From Amaranthus tricolor (Eukaryota > Streptophyta > Magnoliopsida > Caryophyllales > Amaranthaceae), in the NCBI RefSeq assembly GCF_026212465.1, contig NC_080049.1, positions 5,421,678 through 5,485,677 of the forward strand: DNA of 64,000 nucleotides, given 5' to 3'. Position 1 is the first letter of the stretch, and each line of letters starts with the position of its first letter. A program made the position numbers and the translations under genes. The notes beneath the pieces are model-generated. The model was given only the letters and a program-made list of their open reading frames with translations. It did not search any database and was not told the DNA's origin. Of the stretch, positions 26,748 to 38,590 are shown piece after piece.

Positions 26748-26879
26748 GTAACATGATTCGCTAGCTAATTCGCTTTTTAAACTCGCGATTCACTCAAATT
26801 TGCCCGAGAATAGCCCAAAATCGACCATAATTCGCTTTTTTCATTTGCAATTCGCGAGGAGATTAGCGAATCATGTGAC
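26748..26879. mobile_element. Short MITE, copy 2
   Basis: The 132 bp element starts GTAACATGATTCGCTAGC and ends GATTAGCGAATCATGTGAC, with inverted ends of about 18 bp. It is the same family as 8729-8853, sharing the phrases GCTAGCTAATTCGC and CGAGGAGAT. The left flank is AGT and the right flank ATT, so a target duplication is not evident here. Confidence 0.7.
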
Positions 26880-27993
26880 ATTGAATGGTATCGACTTGGT
26901 TAGTCTTCTAGTTTGGAAGTGTGAGTGTGCCTCAACAATCAACTCCGAGTATGTTGAAATAGAAGCATGTGTGTAGCGTTCTCAATGCATTGGAGCTATG
27001 TCGTAATTTGGAGCTATGTTGTAGTTTGGTGTTAATCGTAGCTTCGTAGGTGTTGGGCAATGATGCTCGGACAATCATCAACAAAGCTCAAATGAGGCCA
27101 ATGCATGGCACAAGCAGCAGGGGCAAGAGGAAGGCCGAAAGTCATCAGCAGCACCTGCTCAGGCAAGTATACCACCTGCTCAGGCGAGCATGTCTTCCAA
27201 CACAGCTACTGATCGACCTTAATCTGCTAGACTTCTTTAGTTCTATTCCTTGAATGAGCTATGTATATGCTTAAACAAGCAACCATGCTTTGCACACGGC
27301 ATTGAATTTAGGTAGTGTTTGAAAACGTAAAATTTATTTGAAAATAGGGAATTTAATTTTGGTATTTAAATTTATGATTTGTAAATGACACCTATATACT
27401 TAGAATTTTCAAATTTGATATTTGGCCCAGTTTATATTGTTAATTAAAATTCTACAGAGCTAACTTATTTTCACATTTTCAAATTTAAGATTTCTCAAAC
27501 ATAATATTTAGATCAATTCAGCATTTGAAAATGAAATTCAAGTTGTTATAATATTTTTTATTTCATGGGTACAAATATGCATTACTTTCATTTCAACACA
27601 CTATAGAGACATTCTTAGGAGCTCAATAAAGGGGTTTTAAGAGAGTCACAAAAGAGGTTTAAGTGTGGGTTTCCATTATAAATCCTTAAGTAACCTTTAA
27701 TTTTTTATTTTATTATAATATTTTGTTTGCTTGCTTGTCTTCCATATTTTAAATTTCATGTTTTCTTGTTTATCTAATTTCTCAATTGTTCATACTTTGT
27801 TGTTGTGCGAATAACAAAAGCGACAAAGAAAATTTGATACACTCACTAAACAATCAAAAATGACTCTCATAATCACACCAGACATTTGTGCTTTGTCCAA
27901 TCATAATGTACTTTTCATTTATAATTTGTTTATTTTGTATTTAATATGAAAAATAAAATAAATATTATATAAATTAAATTTCAGTTATACTTG
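26880..27993. other. Intergenic sequence with a possible LTR scrap
   Basis: The segment at 27040-27280 is richer in GC and contains a CACCTGCTCAGGC repeat (about 27148 and 27172) in the style of LTR regions such as that at 37690-38590. It is too short to classify. The rest is AT-rich and featureless. Confidence 0.3.
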
Positions 27994-28396
27994 TGAATAA
28001 ATTACCTAGAATAATTCAACCTTTTACTAATTTTTATACAATAATCCTAAATTTTGATTAAACATGAGTAATCACAATTACAAAAGGTGCTTGCTAAGAA
28101 TATACTAAAGTAATCTCTTACATATACAAGTTATTTCACATAAAAAATAAAAAAAATTAAATAAATATAGTTAAATTATAAAAAAATAAAAAGAGAACCC
28201 AACTAAGTTTATTTTTTATTCCAACTTTTAATTTTTAATAATTTTTAATTTATTTATATTTTCTTTTTTAGCAATTAATCTGTAAAGACCATCACCATTT
28301 GAGCAACAATATCATTGTGTAAGTGGCCCGAAAATTAGAATCATTCATGGTCAATAAAAAATTAAGAAGATTGAAATTACTCTAAGTAATTTTTCC
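27994..28396. mobile_element. Fold-back MITE, family F copy 2
   Basis: The ends ACCTAGAATAATTCAACC and TGAAATTACTCTAAGTAATT are imperfect inverted repeats. The internal phrase GTGCTTGCTAAGAATATACT is the inverse of a phrase in the copy at 16660-17081, and both share an A/T-rich centre. Boundaries are approximate. Confidence 0.5.
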
Positions 28397-28639
28397 AATA
28401 CATATTAATCTAACTCAAATTTAACTCGTTTAAATAAAAGAATTATACAGTTTTGTTTTAGTTTAAAATTTTGACTTTAATATAACCCATTTAATAAAAA
28501 GATTGGGTCAGATAGATCTATTGCTTTAATTAGGTTAAAAAATCTCAACCTAAAACCACTTATTTTGGGTTAAGTCCAAGTTGAATTATCAACTCAAATA
28601 AGACTTTACGATGCCTAATGACAAACAAGGCAACAACAC

Positions 28640-30172
28640 AAATAATGTATTAGTTTCGTTTTGAAATACTTATTACTGATAGCGACATATTTAGTGGAAA
28701 AATGTTACCATCTGTAATAAGTATAATATAATGGAAAAGTATAAAATTATTTAAATTATAATCCCACAATTAGAAAAAAAAATATCATATGTGATGAGAT
28801 AATCATATTCCATAACTATTGAGTACTATTGTATAGAACTATAGGAGTGACTTCATGTCTAGTTCAGTCATAGTTTTGGCTTTTGTGCAGGCAGTAAAAG
28901 TTTGGTATGAACCAAATACTACAAAAATTTGGCAAATCTTACTTCACTTATTGACTGAAATTTGTCCTTATTGTTTGAGTGGTCTATTTAACTTTTCAAA
29001 TGAAAATTCTGAATGTACATTGAGTAGAAAACCAAATCTAATTCCATGTTTGCCCACGTTATTAACATTATTTATTGTTTAAGCTTTTTATATATATTAG
29101 TGTTAATGTGTAAGTAAAAATATTATTAAGTACAATCTTGTTTGAATCGTATAATCGTATACTTTTATAATATTAGCTTTTTATAATTTTTAGAAGTGTA
29201 TAATTTAATATATAAGTGATCAAAATTACGTATTAAATTGTGTATAAAATTAAATGTAGCAAGTACAATGGAACAAAAGAAATATTAATTATATATTTAT
29301 AATTAAATAATAAAAATTATTTTCTATCTTTCATGTAATTCAATGTTAATAATTAGTTTTAAAATCAAATAAGCTAAATTATGATCTAAACAAACTGGAG
29401 ACTAAATTAATCAAATAACCTAAATTATGATCTAAACAAACTTGAGATTAAATTCCACTACTTATTCTAATGATATCTTATTACTCCTAATATTTAGCAG
29501 TATACAATTATATTTTCTTCTTGTGACCTACTTATTAATAGACCTCTCAGGAGCTAGCTAGCTGTTTCTGACGTTTTTAAGACAGTTAAGCAAGAAATTT
29601 GCCTTTTGTCTCGGTTAGCGTCTTGGGTTGGAGTAAGTATCATTTTCATGGGATGAGATTTTTTAAAAAAATTTTTTTTTTTTTTTGTGAAATAAAGTAA
29701 TAGTACTTTCTTCGATCTGAATTACTTGCAAAGACGGCACAAGCACTACAAAAAAAACACGAGATGGCTACGGGTTCATGTTTAATACATTTTTTTGTCT
29801 ATTTTATCCCTTTAGATGTTAGGTGAAAAAGTAATAATGTGATGAGTGAGAATAAAATACGAGTAAAATAGAGAATTACTAAGTTGTTTTTTGCCAAAAA
29901 CGAAAAAAGTACAAATATTATGAAACAATAAAAAAATATATTAATTCTTTATTGAAACCATCTCACTGTAAAACGGTCTAAATTGGATCAGCACATACTC
30001 TAAAAGAAAAAAATTATATGTAAATTTCATTGTTTTTAATGTTTTATTAAACGGAAGAATTACTAGTCAAACATTTTTCTTATTCTTTTGTAAGTGACAA
30101 GTATAAATATAGTAGTGGTGCTAGCTATATATATAACAGTATAGCAGCAAGAATCATACATTTATAGAAAAA
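28640..30172. other. Upstream region of VUP-like gene B with a MITE relic
   Basis: A repeat at about 29126-29285 matches, in inverse orientation, sequence at about 39115-39275 (shared word ACTTGCTACATTTAATTTT); both look like Stowaway-type MITE relics. Just before gene B, TATAAATA at 30102-30109 is a good TATA box, 64 bases ahead of the start codon. Nothing else is recognised. Confidence 0.45.
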
Positions 30173-33100
30173 ATGGATGATTCATTGAGCTCCACAAATA
30201 ATAATAAAATGAAAATAAAATCTTTGTATTATGATAAATCTAATTATTCTTCTTCATCTTCTAAGGAGAGTAGTTGGAGTTTGTACCTTGAAGATTTCAT
30301 AACCAACAAAGATGACACTGTGGATGATGAAACCTCTTCAATGGAAGTTGTTGATTATGAATTGATGGATACTGCAACAAGTATTATACCTTCTCCAGGA
30401 AAATGCCCTTATTATGTATGACCCACTTTATTCTTATCATTGTTTTCTTTTTGGCTAAAATTTTATACTAATTAATTATATTTCATGATTTTTTATTTTT
30501 ATTTTTTTAATTTTTTGTGTATGTTTTTCACTTTTTCCCTTAGCTGTTCCTTATAGGTTAATCAAAAATCAAAGCATTTGTACGTGAAATCAATAGAGCA
30601 GTACAAGTACAATGGACATGATTTCGAGGTAAGTGAAAAAACCTAACGGCTTATTCGTTAGTATTAATTAGAATAAACAGTATTAATGGGAATGAAAAAC
30701 TAGTATAATTTACTAATTTAGTAAAATATTTCTTGACAAGTTTAATGACCATGGTTATACTCCTTTCACAACCTTATTTTCTTCAATAAATTCATTTCAA
30801 TACATTACCATTTAAACAGTTAGGTATTAATGAAAAATTATAAAGAATAACTTGTATTATGATCAAATTTTTATTACCATGAGAATGACATAATACAAAT
30901 CATAAAAATTTACACTATAAATTATTTTTATTCCCATCATTTTATACCTTTTATCCAAACAAGCCGTAAGAGTTATCACAAATTATTTTTTACTTTTATA
31001 AAGATAGACTAAGGTAAGAAATAAGTTAAATGAAAATTAAACCAATGATATTAATTATAAGAGGAAAGTGGTACATATTATTCTAATTAAAACAAAACTC
31101 CATTACGATAGAATGAGGGAATGAACAAAGGGGAGGGCCGGAAAATGAACAAAGGGGAGGGCCGGAAAACTAGGTGGAAATTGAATTTATAGTGATGTTA
31201 GAAAAGCAGTACTTGTTTCCACCAAAATAAAAATTAATTTTCTTTTACATTATATTTAGGATTTAGGATTTTAGTCAAGGGCGCCAAAATTTAGGGTAAC
31301 ATCACCAAAAAACATTATGTAGGGGATAAAAAATTATTGAAAAAATTTTTTCGCGAATAATACAACCCTTTATTAATTTCTCTATAATAATACGAATTTT
31401 TAATTAACTATGAATAACACCAACTTAGGGGTTTTTTCCTAGAATAATATCAATTTTAGTTTATTAACTAATTTACCAATTTTTCGTCTTATAACCTCCT
31501 ATAGTTTGATTTTTAACATGTTAGGGATATTTTAGGAAAACACCCCTTAAGTAGGTATTATTCATGATTAATAAAAGTTGGTATTATTGTAGGGAAATAA
31601 GCAAAAGATTGTATTATTCCTGATAATACTTCCAAAATTATATAGGGCATTTGAGTTGTTGTGACTTAAAAGCATAGACTTATAATAATTTCTTTTGATT
31701 ATATTTTTTTTATTTTATTTAAAATTTATTTTTATTATAATTTTAATTTAAAAATTATTTTTTGTTGCACCATTATCACGATAAACTACAACAAAATTAA
31801 CTTTTGGTAATATATATTTAGTGACATTGAATATATGTCAGCAATATAACGGTGGGAGTAGTGAAAAACCCAAAGTATGTGTGAAAAACCCAAAGTGAAA
31901 AATCAAAATATAACGGTGGGAGTAGTGTTTGTTGTTTTCTAGTTTTGATATGGTGGATTGGAATTTGAAAGGCTATTATTAAAGTAAATCTTCTACTCAT
32001 CATTTTATATAACATCTTCTCTTATAAACATCTTTTAGTCTCCACTTCTCATTAACAATTGGTATTATGAGGCATACATCGTTCTAGACTTTAGCTTCGC
32101 ATATATTCACACAAATAAATCAAAAACACAGTAAATTTGTTAGAAAATAACCACATGGTCATTTGTGATCCCATATTGAATAAATTAGAGAGGATTGACT
32201 AATATATATATACTTGATGGACTACTCTTCCTAATGTTAATTGGTTTAAAGATGAAATCTCATCGAGTTTATATTCAGTCAACTCTCTTCTTATAAGGGT
32301 ATTGTGTTTTATACAAACTTAATGACAAATTTATCAAAATTCATGCACATGGCTTCTTAGTCTTCAACATCTCAAACTTTCGACCAGAATATAATTGAAG
32401 AAATTAAAACTAAGATCTGAATACTTGATTTGTATTGATTTATCAATGAGTGGAACACCTCTATTTATACATAATTTGACTACCTAATAAGAAAACAAAA
32501 TATTACGATATATTAAAATTATGGAAACTAAATCAAAATAATATAAAATATAATATTCTACTAATACTCTACTTTTCTACACTTTCCCTCAAGTTTGGTC
32601 TTGGGATCACCGAGACCGAACTTGCCAAAAATATTCTTCAATGTTTTTGAGCCAATTGCCTTGAACAGAAAATCCGCTAGTTGATCTTTTGATTTTACAA
32701 ATAACATTTTGATAATTTTTGAGGCAAATTTGTCATGATTAATTTTCAACTTTTCGAGTTTTGGATAAAAAAAAACCACATTTTAAAGGGTGAGAAAATG
32801 GGTAAAGAAAATTGGGTAAGCTTATTTTTGGGTAATTGGGTAAGTAGATTTTGGAAATTGAAGGGTTGTTTGTCGGTTTTCTTGACGAGGAATGACGAAC
32901 GCAGTCATGCCACCGTTCTGGTAACTCACCGGAGCTTTGGAGGCGACTTTTTCGTTTTTGAACTCATCAAGTATTTTCCGGAATGACGAATTATCTTATT
33001 CTGACCGGCTTTCTTCCCTTTTTTCACTCCCCCTTTCGTCAGTGACGGGCCCAAGAAAGGTGAAAATCTATGTCCACAATGCATGGGCACTAGTAGTATG

Positions 33101-35117
33101 GTCAAGAACAACATTGATAATGGTGGTGTCAAGGGTGTAAAATATCCATGACATCACTTGAGCATCGTTTTGGATCCATTGATGATCTTTATTTTCTGGA
33201 GGGGCGACAATAATATGATTGAGCTACCATAGATTTGCTATTTCTTGTTTAATTTCATTACACCACTTGTTGTAATTTATAAGATTCAAATTTTCAGAAA
33301 CATATAGGTAAGTATGGATTTTTTAGCTATATGTTTGGATGCTTTGGAACACTTGTTCCAAGGAAATCATCTTTTTCGGGTTTGGTTTAATTTTTGTTCT
33401 GGTTTTGGTTTGATTTTGATCTGTTTTTTTTTTTCGAGTTTAGTTTGGTTTTTGATATTTCCTGGTAAATGATGAACGTCGTGGCCGATCACTGGTCCCC
33501 GGAAAACACCATCAGCTCTAATACCATGAAGAAATTAAGACTAAGATCTGAATACTTAGTTTGTATTGATTTATCAATGAGAAAAACACCTCTATTTATA
33601 CATAATTTGACCATTTAATAAGAATACAAAATATTACGATGTATTAAACTTATGAAAACTAAATCAAAATAATATAAAATATAAAATATAAAATATAATA
33701 TTCTACTTTTCTACAATAATTTCTGTTGTTAACAAAGTGAATCATGATTTTTCAAGTGTCAAAATGAAGACTAGTCTAAGGGCTAGAAATTTGTGGAAAG
33801 TAGTGAAAAGTGATTCTAACGCTAAAATCACATTTTCTCGGATTGTTATAGAAAATCATGTTGATGAATGCAGATTAAAGGGGATGATGTGAGTTTGAGA
33901 AGAATACAATTTATTTGTTCAAATTTATTTTTAGATGTAGTTTTTTCTTTTTCTTTAAAATGATCATTAACGTTTAAAAAAATACATTTTGTTTAGGTCA
34001 TTGATCAAGTAATCTCTTCGATAAAAACTAACTTTAAAGTTCAGCCTAATAAATACAATTATTAAAACCCTCGCAGTTACCTACTACTCTCTCCTATTCA
34101 GTATATGTGTCTTATTTTCTTTTATGGTCAAGTCACCTTAATTGTCTCATTTTTATTTTTGGTATGGGTTTTTGATTTTTATGCTCTTAGTAGTTTTATA
34201 CTATTTTCAATTATACCCTCCATTATCCATACGAATTTTCCTTCCTTATATTAAAAACTCATAATACTACTCTCTTTTCTACTCTTAGGGTTCCACCTTT
34301 AACCCTGAAAAGTCAAATGAGAATAGGAGGGAGTATTATTTTAACAATTTTTATTTCTCTTAATTCTTCATTTTAAATATTGGTGTTGTTATATAAATCT
34401 ATGAAAAAACAGAAGAATGCACAGTTACGATGAAGTTGCATAATTGACAAAATGGTAACATTACAGGCGCATGATTCAAAGTGCTTCCAAGAGGAAGTCA
34501 AAGATAACTGCAACAGTTTTCTCCAGGTAATTACCATATAACATATAAAAATAACAATCAAGTTAGTTCAACTGCAACACACATGTAGTGATAATAATGT
34601 TCGGCCTATCCGATAGACATAATGTTCATATGCACCTATTTGGTATGAAAAGTTTGAATAAAACATCATATATCTTTATTTCTTGTCAAGGAACCAATTT
34701 AACTAGAAGATTAAGCTAATGGTTGAGGTCTTAGGATTTGTTATATATTTTAATACATCCGCTCATACAAGATACTTTTGAGTTAGAAGTGTGGATGCAG
34801 CACATGCCTTTTTCATTCTTGGAGCTAAATATTCCACTTTATGAAAGATGGTTGAAATTGGAACTCGTGACCTCAGGTCACGCTGGCTTAGGATACGATG
34901 TCAAACAACCAACGACTTGACCAAAAGTTTAAATTGATGGTTGAAGCCTCATAATTTATTATATATTCTAACAATTGCTGCGCAGGAAAATGGACTGAAT
35001 GTTGCACCACAAACAAAAGAAGGCATAGACATGAAAAGCCATGGCCAAGACACACAACTTAGGCAGAAAGGACTCTGTTTAGTTCCAATCTCTATATTAC
35101 TAAATTACATTAACTGA
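30173..35117 (+). CDS. VUP-like small protein, gene B
   Basis: Four exons, 30173-30415, 30557-30628, 34467-34526 and 34986-35117, have GT-AG introns, all in phase 0. The product is 168 aa. It opens MDDSLSSTNN, then a serine run and the core motif ESSWSLYLEDF (residues 32-42), ELMDTATS (63-70), and the C-terminal block LRQKGLCLVPISILL (150-164). The same blocks occur in gene A, 5.9 kb upstream, so the two are paralogs. The intron between exons 2 and 3 is 3.8 kb and holds a Copia derivative, a Stowaway MITE and a fold-back element. Exons 2 and 3 are small and rest on splice sites, phase and similarity to the relic at 45892-45954. Function is inferred from the VUP-family resemblance only. Confidence 0.75.
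31120..31167. repeat. 24-bp tandem duplication
   Basis: The unit AATGAACAAAGGGGAGGGCC plus GGAA occurs twice in a row without change, inside intron 2 of gene B. The perfect match implies a recent duplication. Confidence 0.85.
31339..31634. mobile_element. Fold-back MITE, family F copy 3
   Basis: The left arm GCGAATAATACAACCCTTTA and the right arm AAAAGATTGTATTATTCCTG are inverted; the inner parts ATGAATAACACCAAC and GTAGGTATTATTCATG also pair. It lies in intron 2 of gene B. Ends are approximate. Confidence 0.5.
32396..33715 (-). mobile_element. Internally deleted Copia element in gene B intron 2
   Basis: Two LTRs of 186 and 189 bp (32396-32581 and 33527-33715) are nearly identical and start TG and end CA. 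The insertion is flanked by the 5-bp target duplication ATAAT (32391-32395 and 33716-33720). On the minus strand the 5' LTR is followed by a methionine-tRNA-type primer binding site, TGGTATTAGAGC (33515-33526). A gag remnant follows (around 33050-33330, with WIQNDAQVMSWIF), then the C-terminal end of pol (KSKDQLADF...LEGKCRKVEY, 32561-32700). A polypurine tract GAGGGAAAG (about 32582-32590) abuts the 3' LTR. Most of gag and pol is missing, so it is non-autonomous. Confidence 0.9.
34087..34333. mobile_element. Stowaway MITE in gene B intron 2
   Basis: The ends CTCTCTCCTATTCAG and TGAGAATAGGAGGGAG are inverted repeats, flanked by TA at 34085-34086 and 34334-34335. Length is 247 bp. It lies 133 bp before exon 3. 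Confidence 0.75.
34688..34978 (-). mobile_element. TRIM family T, copy 3 (last intron of gene B)
   Basis: Direct repeats near 34710-34755 and 34930-34975 share TGATGGTTGA/TAATGGTTGAGG and TTGTTATATATTTTA-type phrases. The internal GTTAGAAGTGTGGATGCAGC matches the copies at 23292 and 25251. The right end lies about 10 bp before exon 4. Confidence 0.6.
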
Positions 35118-35549
35118 AACCTTCTTGTAAACATACCAAACAAAAATGTTGTTAGTTTTAATGTTGAAAATTAATCAAAAACTTTTTGCCTAAACCTTAA
35201 TTCCGTGCTACTTAACACTTATCTAACCGTGTTACCATGCATGGGATGGGTTTACATTGTACTTTTTATATTTCTTGCAATAAAATGTTTAATTACATTA
35301 ACTAATTTTTGTTATGTTTTTCTCTATTACCTATAGATTTAAATCAATAAAGTAAAGCTTTTGTATCTGTCTCAATGCTGATTTTATTAATGTTAACTTT
35401 TGAAAATTTTAATTATGTATAATTTTAGATACCAAGAATTGAAAGTATTATGTTGAATAGTACAATTATCATCATATCCAATGTACTATGCTCATAGAAG
35501 CAATGATTATCACAAATAAGTACACTAGAAATTACAAGACTAATAGTAC

Positions 35550-35555
<6 letters not shown>
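35118..35555. other. 3' flank of gene B
   Basis: This stretch probably includes the gene B 3' UTR; the position of polyadenylation is unclear. It is AT-rich and nothing else was recognised. Confidence 0.35.

Positions 35556-35625
<70 letters not shown>
35556..35625. repeat. (TA)n tract at the LINE 3' tail
   Basis: About 70 bp of uninterrupted TA repeats directly follow the LINE 3' end, consistent with a microsatellite-type RTE tail. The Tyr-Ile open frames it creates are not genes. Confidence 0.9.
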
Positions 35626-35627
<2 letters not shown>

Positions 35628-36458
35628 TCTTATTCGGTGTATCCCACCCATAAAACTATGAGCAGGATCTGAGGAGGAAAGGACGACAACAACTCATACC
35701 CATAAAGGAGAGCACGACCAATGAGTCCCTCAACACGAGAAAGATCATGAGTAGTTCTTGCAAAGAATAAGACTGAGTGAAGCTGAGGCAAACTCCACAA
35801 GCTTGTTTCTTATCACCCAAACGTGATCGTTAAATACTAAATAAGGATAAATAAAATGCATAAAAATAAAAATAAATTAAATTAAAATAAAAATAAAATA
35901 AAAATAAATAAATAAAATAAATGAAAAAGCCAGAGAACAAAAGCACCAACAGGTAAGCGAAAAGGGATCAATAGTCTAGAACATGAATATGACGCCTCCA
36001 ATTACTCTTATCTCTGGTCAATTCTTCAGAGGTGTAACTCATGCAAGTCGATTTTTATTTGCTCTTTCCAAGTTATCCTAGGTCTTTTTCGACTTCTCTT
36101 ACTCTCCACTATGATTTTTTCCATCCTCCTCATAGGCGCGTCAAAAGTCTTTCTCTGCCCAAACCATCTCAACTTATTTTCGTGCAACTTTGCAGAGATA
36201 GGGGCGATCCCTAATTTCTTTCTAAACACTTGGTCCCTTATCCAATCCAACAATATGTGACCGCACATCCACCTCAGCATACGCATTTCTCTAACTTCCA
36301 TCTTATATTCAAAAGTCTTCTTTACGAGCCAATATTTTGTATCATACAACAAAGCAGGTCTGATTGCCACTTAGTAAAATTTACCTTTTAACCTACTTGG
36401 GAATTTTCTATCACATAGCATCCCGATGGCTACTCTCCACTTGAGTCAATCCGCTTTT

Positions 36459-36460
<2 letters not shown>
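35556..36460 (-). mobile_element. RTE-type LINE, 5'-truncated
   Basis: On the minus strand 36026-36450 encodes the C-terminal third of an RTE reverse transcriptase: [17 protein letters not shown], then AIRPALLYDTKYW, EMRMLRWMCGH, and RWFGQRKTFDAPMRRME, with few stops. It is followed by the typical 3' region and the terminal GGGTGGGATACACCGAATA. The element ends in a (TA)n tail at 35556-35625. At its 5' side it is cut off at another (TA)n tract (36459-36598). Confidence 0.8.
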
Positions 36461-36599
<139 letters not shown>

Positions 36600-37689
36600 C
36601 AACAAATAATCTAAACAAATAGTCCAACAACACACAATCAATATATGTTCCAAAAAATAGTATATGTTTAAACAAAATCAAAAACTATTTTAAATTAAAC
36701 TCAATTCTAACTCAATCTCGCTTTTTAAAGTCATCACATTCATTGAACTGACCCTATTATCGCATACCTCCATTGTACCCTTGTGTGCATCTATAGAATG
36801 AGCTTTGTAACTAAACTTTATTCGATTTGGTTGTATATTTGGTCAACTTGCAGGTTTTTTAGAAGGATCCATAAGGAACAAGCGTTGGGAAAATTTTTTA
36901 AGAGTCTTCTCAATCTCTGCAATAAAGTTGCATTTGGAAATAAATAAGTATTTTATTTTAAACTGTAGATTTAAATTATAAAATTATTAATGAAGAATTT
37001 AAAAATAATAAGATTTCAAAAGTCATCCTCAAATTTTTATCTTTAAACACTTTTATAACAGATTTGACTTAAATTTAAATTTGAATATTTTTATTTGTTA
37101 AATACTAAATCTAAGTTAAATTTATATTTTTAAGTGAAATCATCATTTTCAAACGTATTATGAAATTTTTTTCAAAGTAGTCATTTAAATTTGCGACTTG
37201 TAATTTAAGTTATATGTTGTAAATTGAAAGGGACGATCATTGAGCATTGCATCATTCCATAATGTTTATTGAGCTACGTGAGGTGACGCAAGAAGACTCA
37301 CAGACGGCTAACAGATAATTAAGGAAGAATTAAGTGGGCCTACTTAGTGACAATTAAGACAGAGATTGAAGGGAATTAAACAAAGATGTGGGAGAGATGT
37401 TAGATTTATTAATAATTAACATGATTATTATTACATAAATTCGATGCTTTGTCAACTAAATATTCCAACGAAATCTTCTTTAAACTATAAAATAATATTA
37501 GACAGAATCTTTACCAGAAATAAAAAAAAGTCAATAATTAAAACAAATTAAAACTAAATTAGAAGTATAATTACTTTGATTTAATATTTTGTATCCATCA
37601 TTTAGATTGAATCTTTTTAACGGAAATTCAAAATTGTAAATTTTGTTTAATTAACTAGTGTGTACAATCTAGTGGGATATAAGATTCAC
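36600..37689. other. AT-rich intergenic stretch
   Basis: No gene, RNA or bounded repeat was recognised. Confidence 0.4.
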
Positions 37690-38590
37690 ACAAATTTGTA
37701 TTTAAGACTCGGTCTAAATTTTTTTGTTCCTTTAGAGTGTATGGGGTGATAATAACTCAATGACTCAAGACAAGGCACGTCATTTGTGAGTAGCGATGAG
37801 GGTGCGAAGGAGTTGAGTGCATTGAACGTAGAGCGTATGGGTGCATTGGACAAAGCAAGGGAAGTTTTGATCAAGATAACAAGAGACTTTTAATGATGTT
37901 TTGACCATGCCTTGAACGAGGCAAGGTATGGAAAGAGGTTGCTCGGACAAGACAACGTGAATGCAAAATGTGCCAGGGCACTATGCTCGTTCGAGTAAGT
38001 TAAGTGCTCACCCAAGTACATTGGTCAAAAGCAGGCAAAAGGGTCTCAGAAGATGTAACTCGAACGAGCAAGGCCTAGGCTCGAACAGGCAGCAATTAGG
38101 AGTCAAACGGCTAGTTTTTAACGTTTTCACATTGAAGGGTGCATTATATTTCTGATTTATGGTTTCTTTATTAGTAAGTTAAGTGTGGATTTTAGAAGGT
38201 TGTACGCCTTTTATTTAAAGGACTTTAAACTTCATAAAATCAACACACAATACATATAGAGAGGGCTAATTCATAGTGAGAGGGCTAGAGTAAACACCAA
38301 GAGAATTTTTCTTCTATGTATTAGTATTGTGAGTGATCTCCGTTGTAAGATATATGGCTTGAGTGCTTGTTCTCACGTATGAGATTTTATTCATTGATGT
38401 ATTATTGAATCTGTTAATAAAAATATTTTTTGAGGGGAGGTTTTCAAGATACCTTATAAACTTATGTTTGTTGTTTGTCATCTCTATTATTATTCATATT
38501 TTGTTTTTCATCATTTTTTATGTTGTTTCTTATCATTGTTCGGTCTAAGCACCTGCTCTTTCATTTCTAAGTTTCTTGAAAAATCATTGT
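37690..38590 (+). mobile_element. Possible LTR (U3-R-U5-like) sequence
   Basis: The sequence is less AT-rich than its surroundings and has repeated CTCGAACGAGC/CTCGTTCGAGT words. A TATA-like TTATTTAAAG (about 38212) is followed by a long leader (GAGAGGGCTA..., GTGAGTGATCTCC..., TTGTTCTCACG) in the style of an LTR R-U5 region. The ends and a target duplication were not found, so superfamily and limits are uncertain. Confidence 0.4.
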
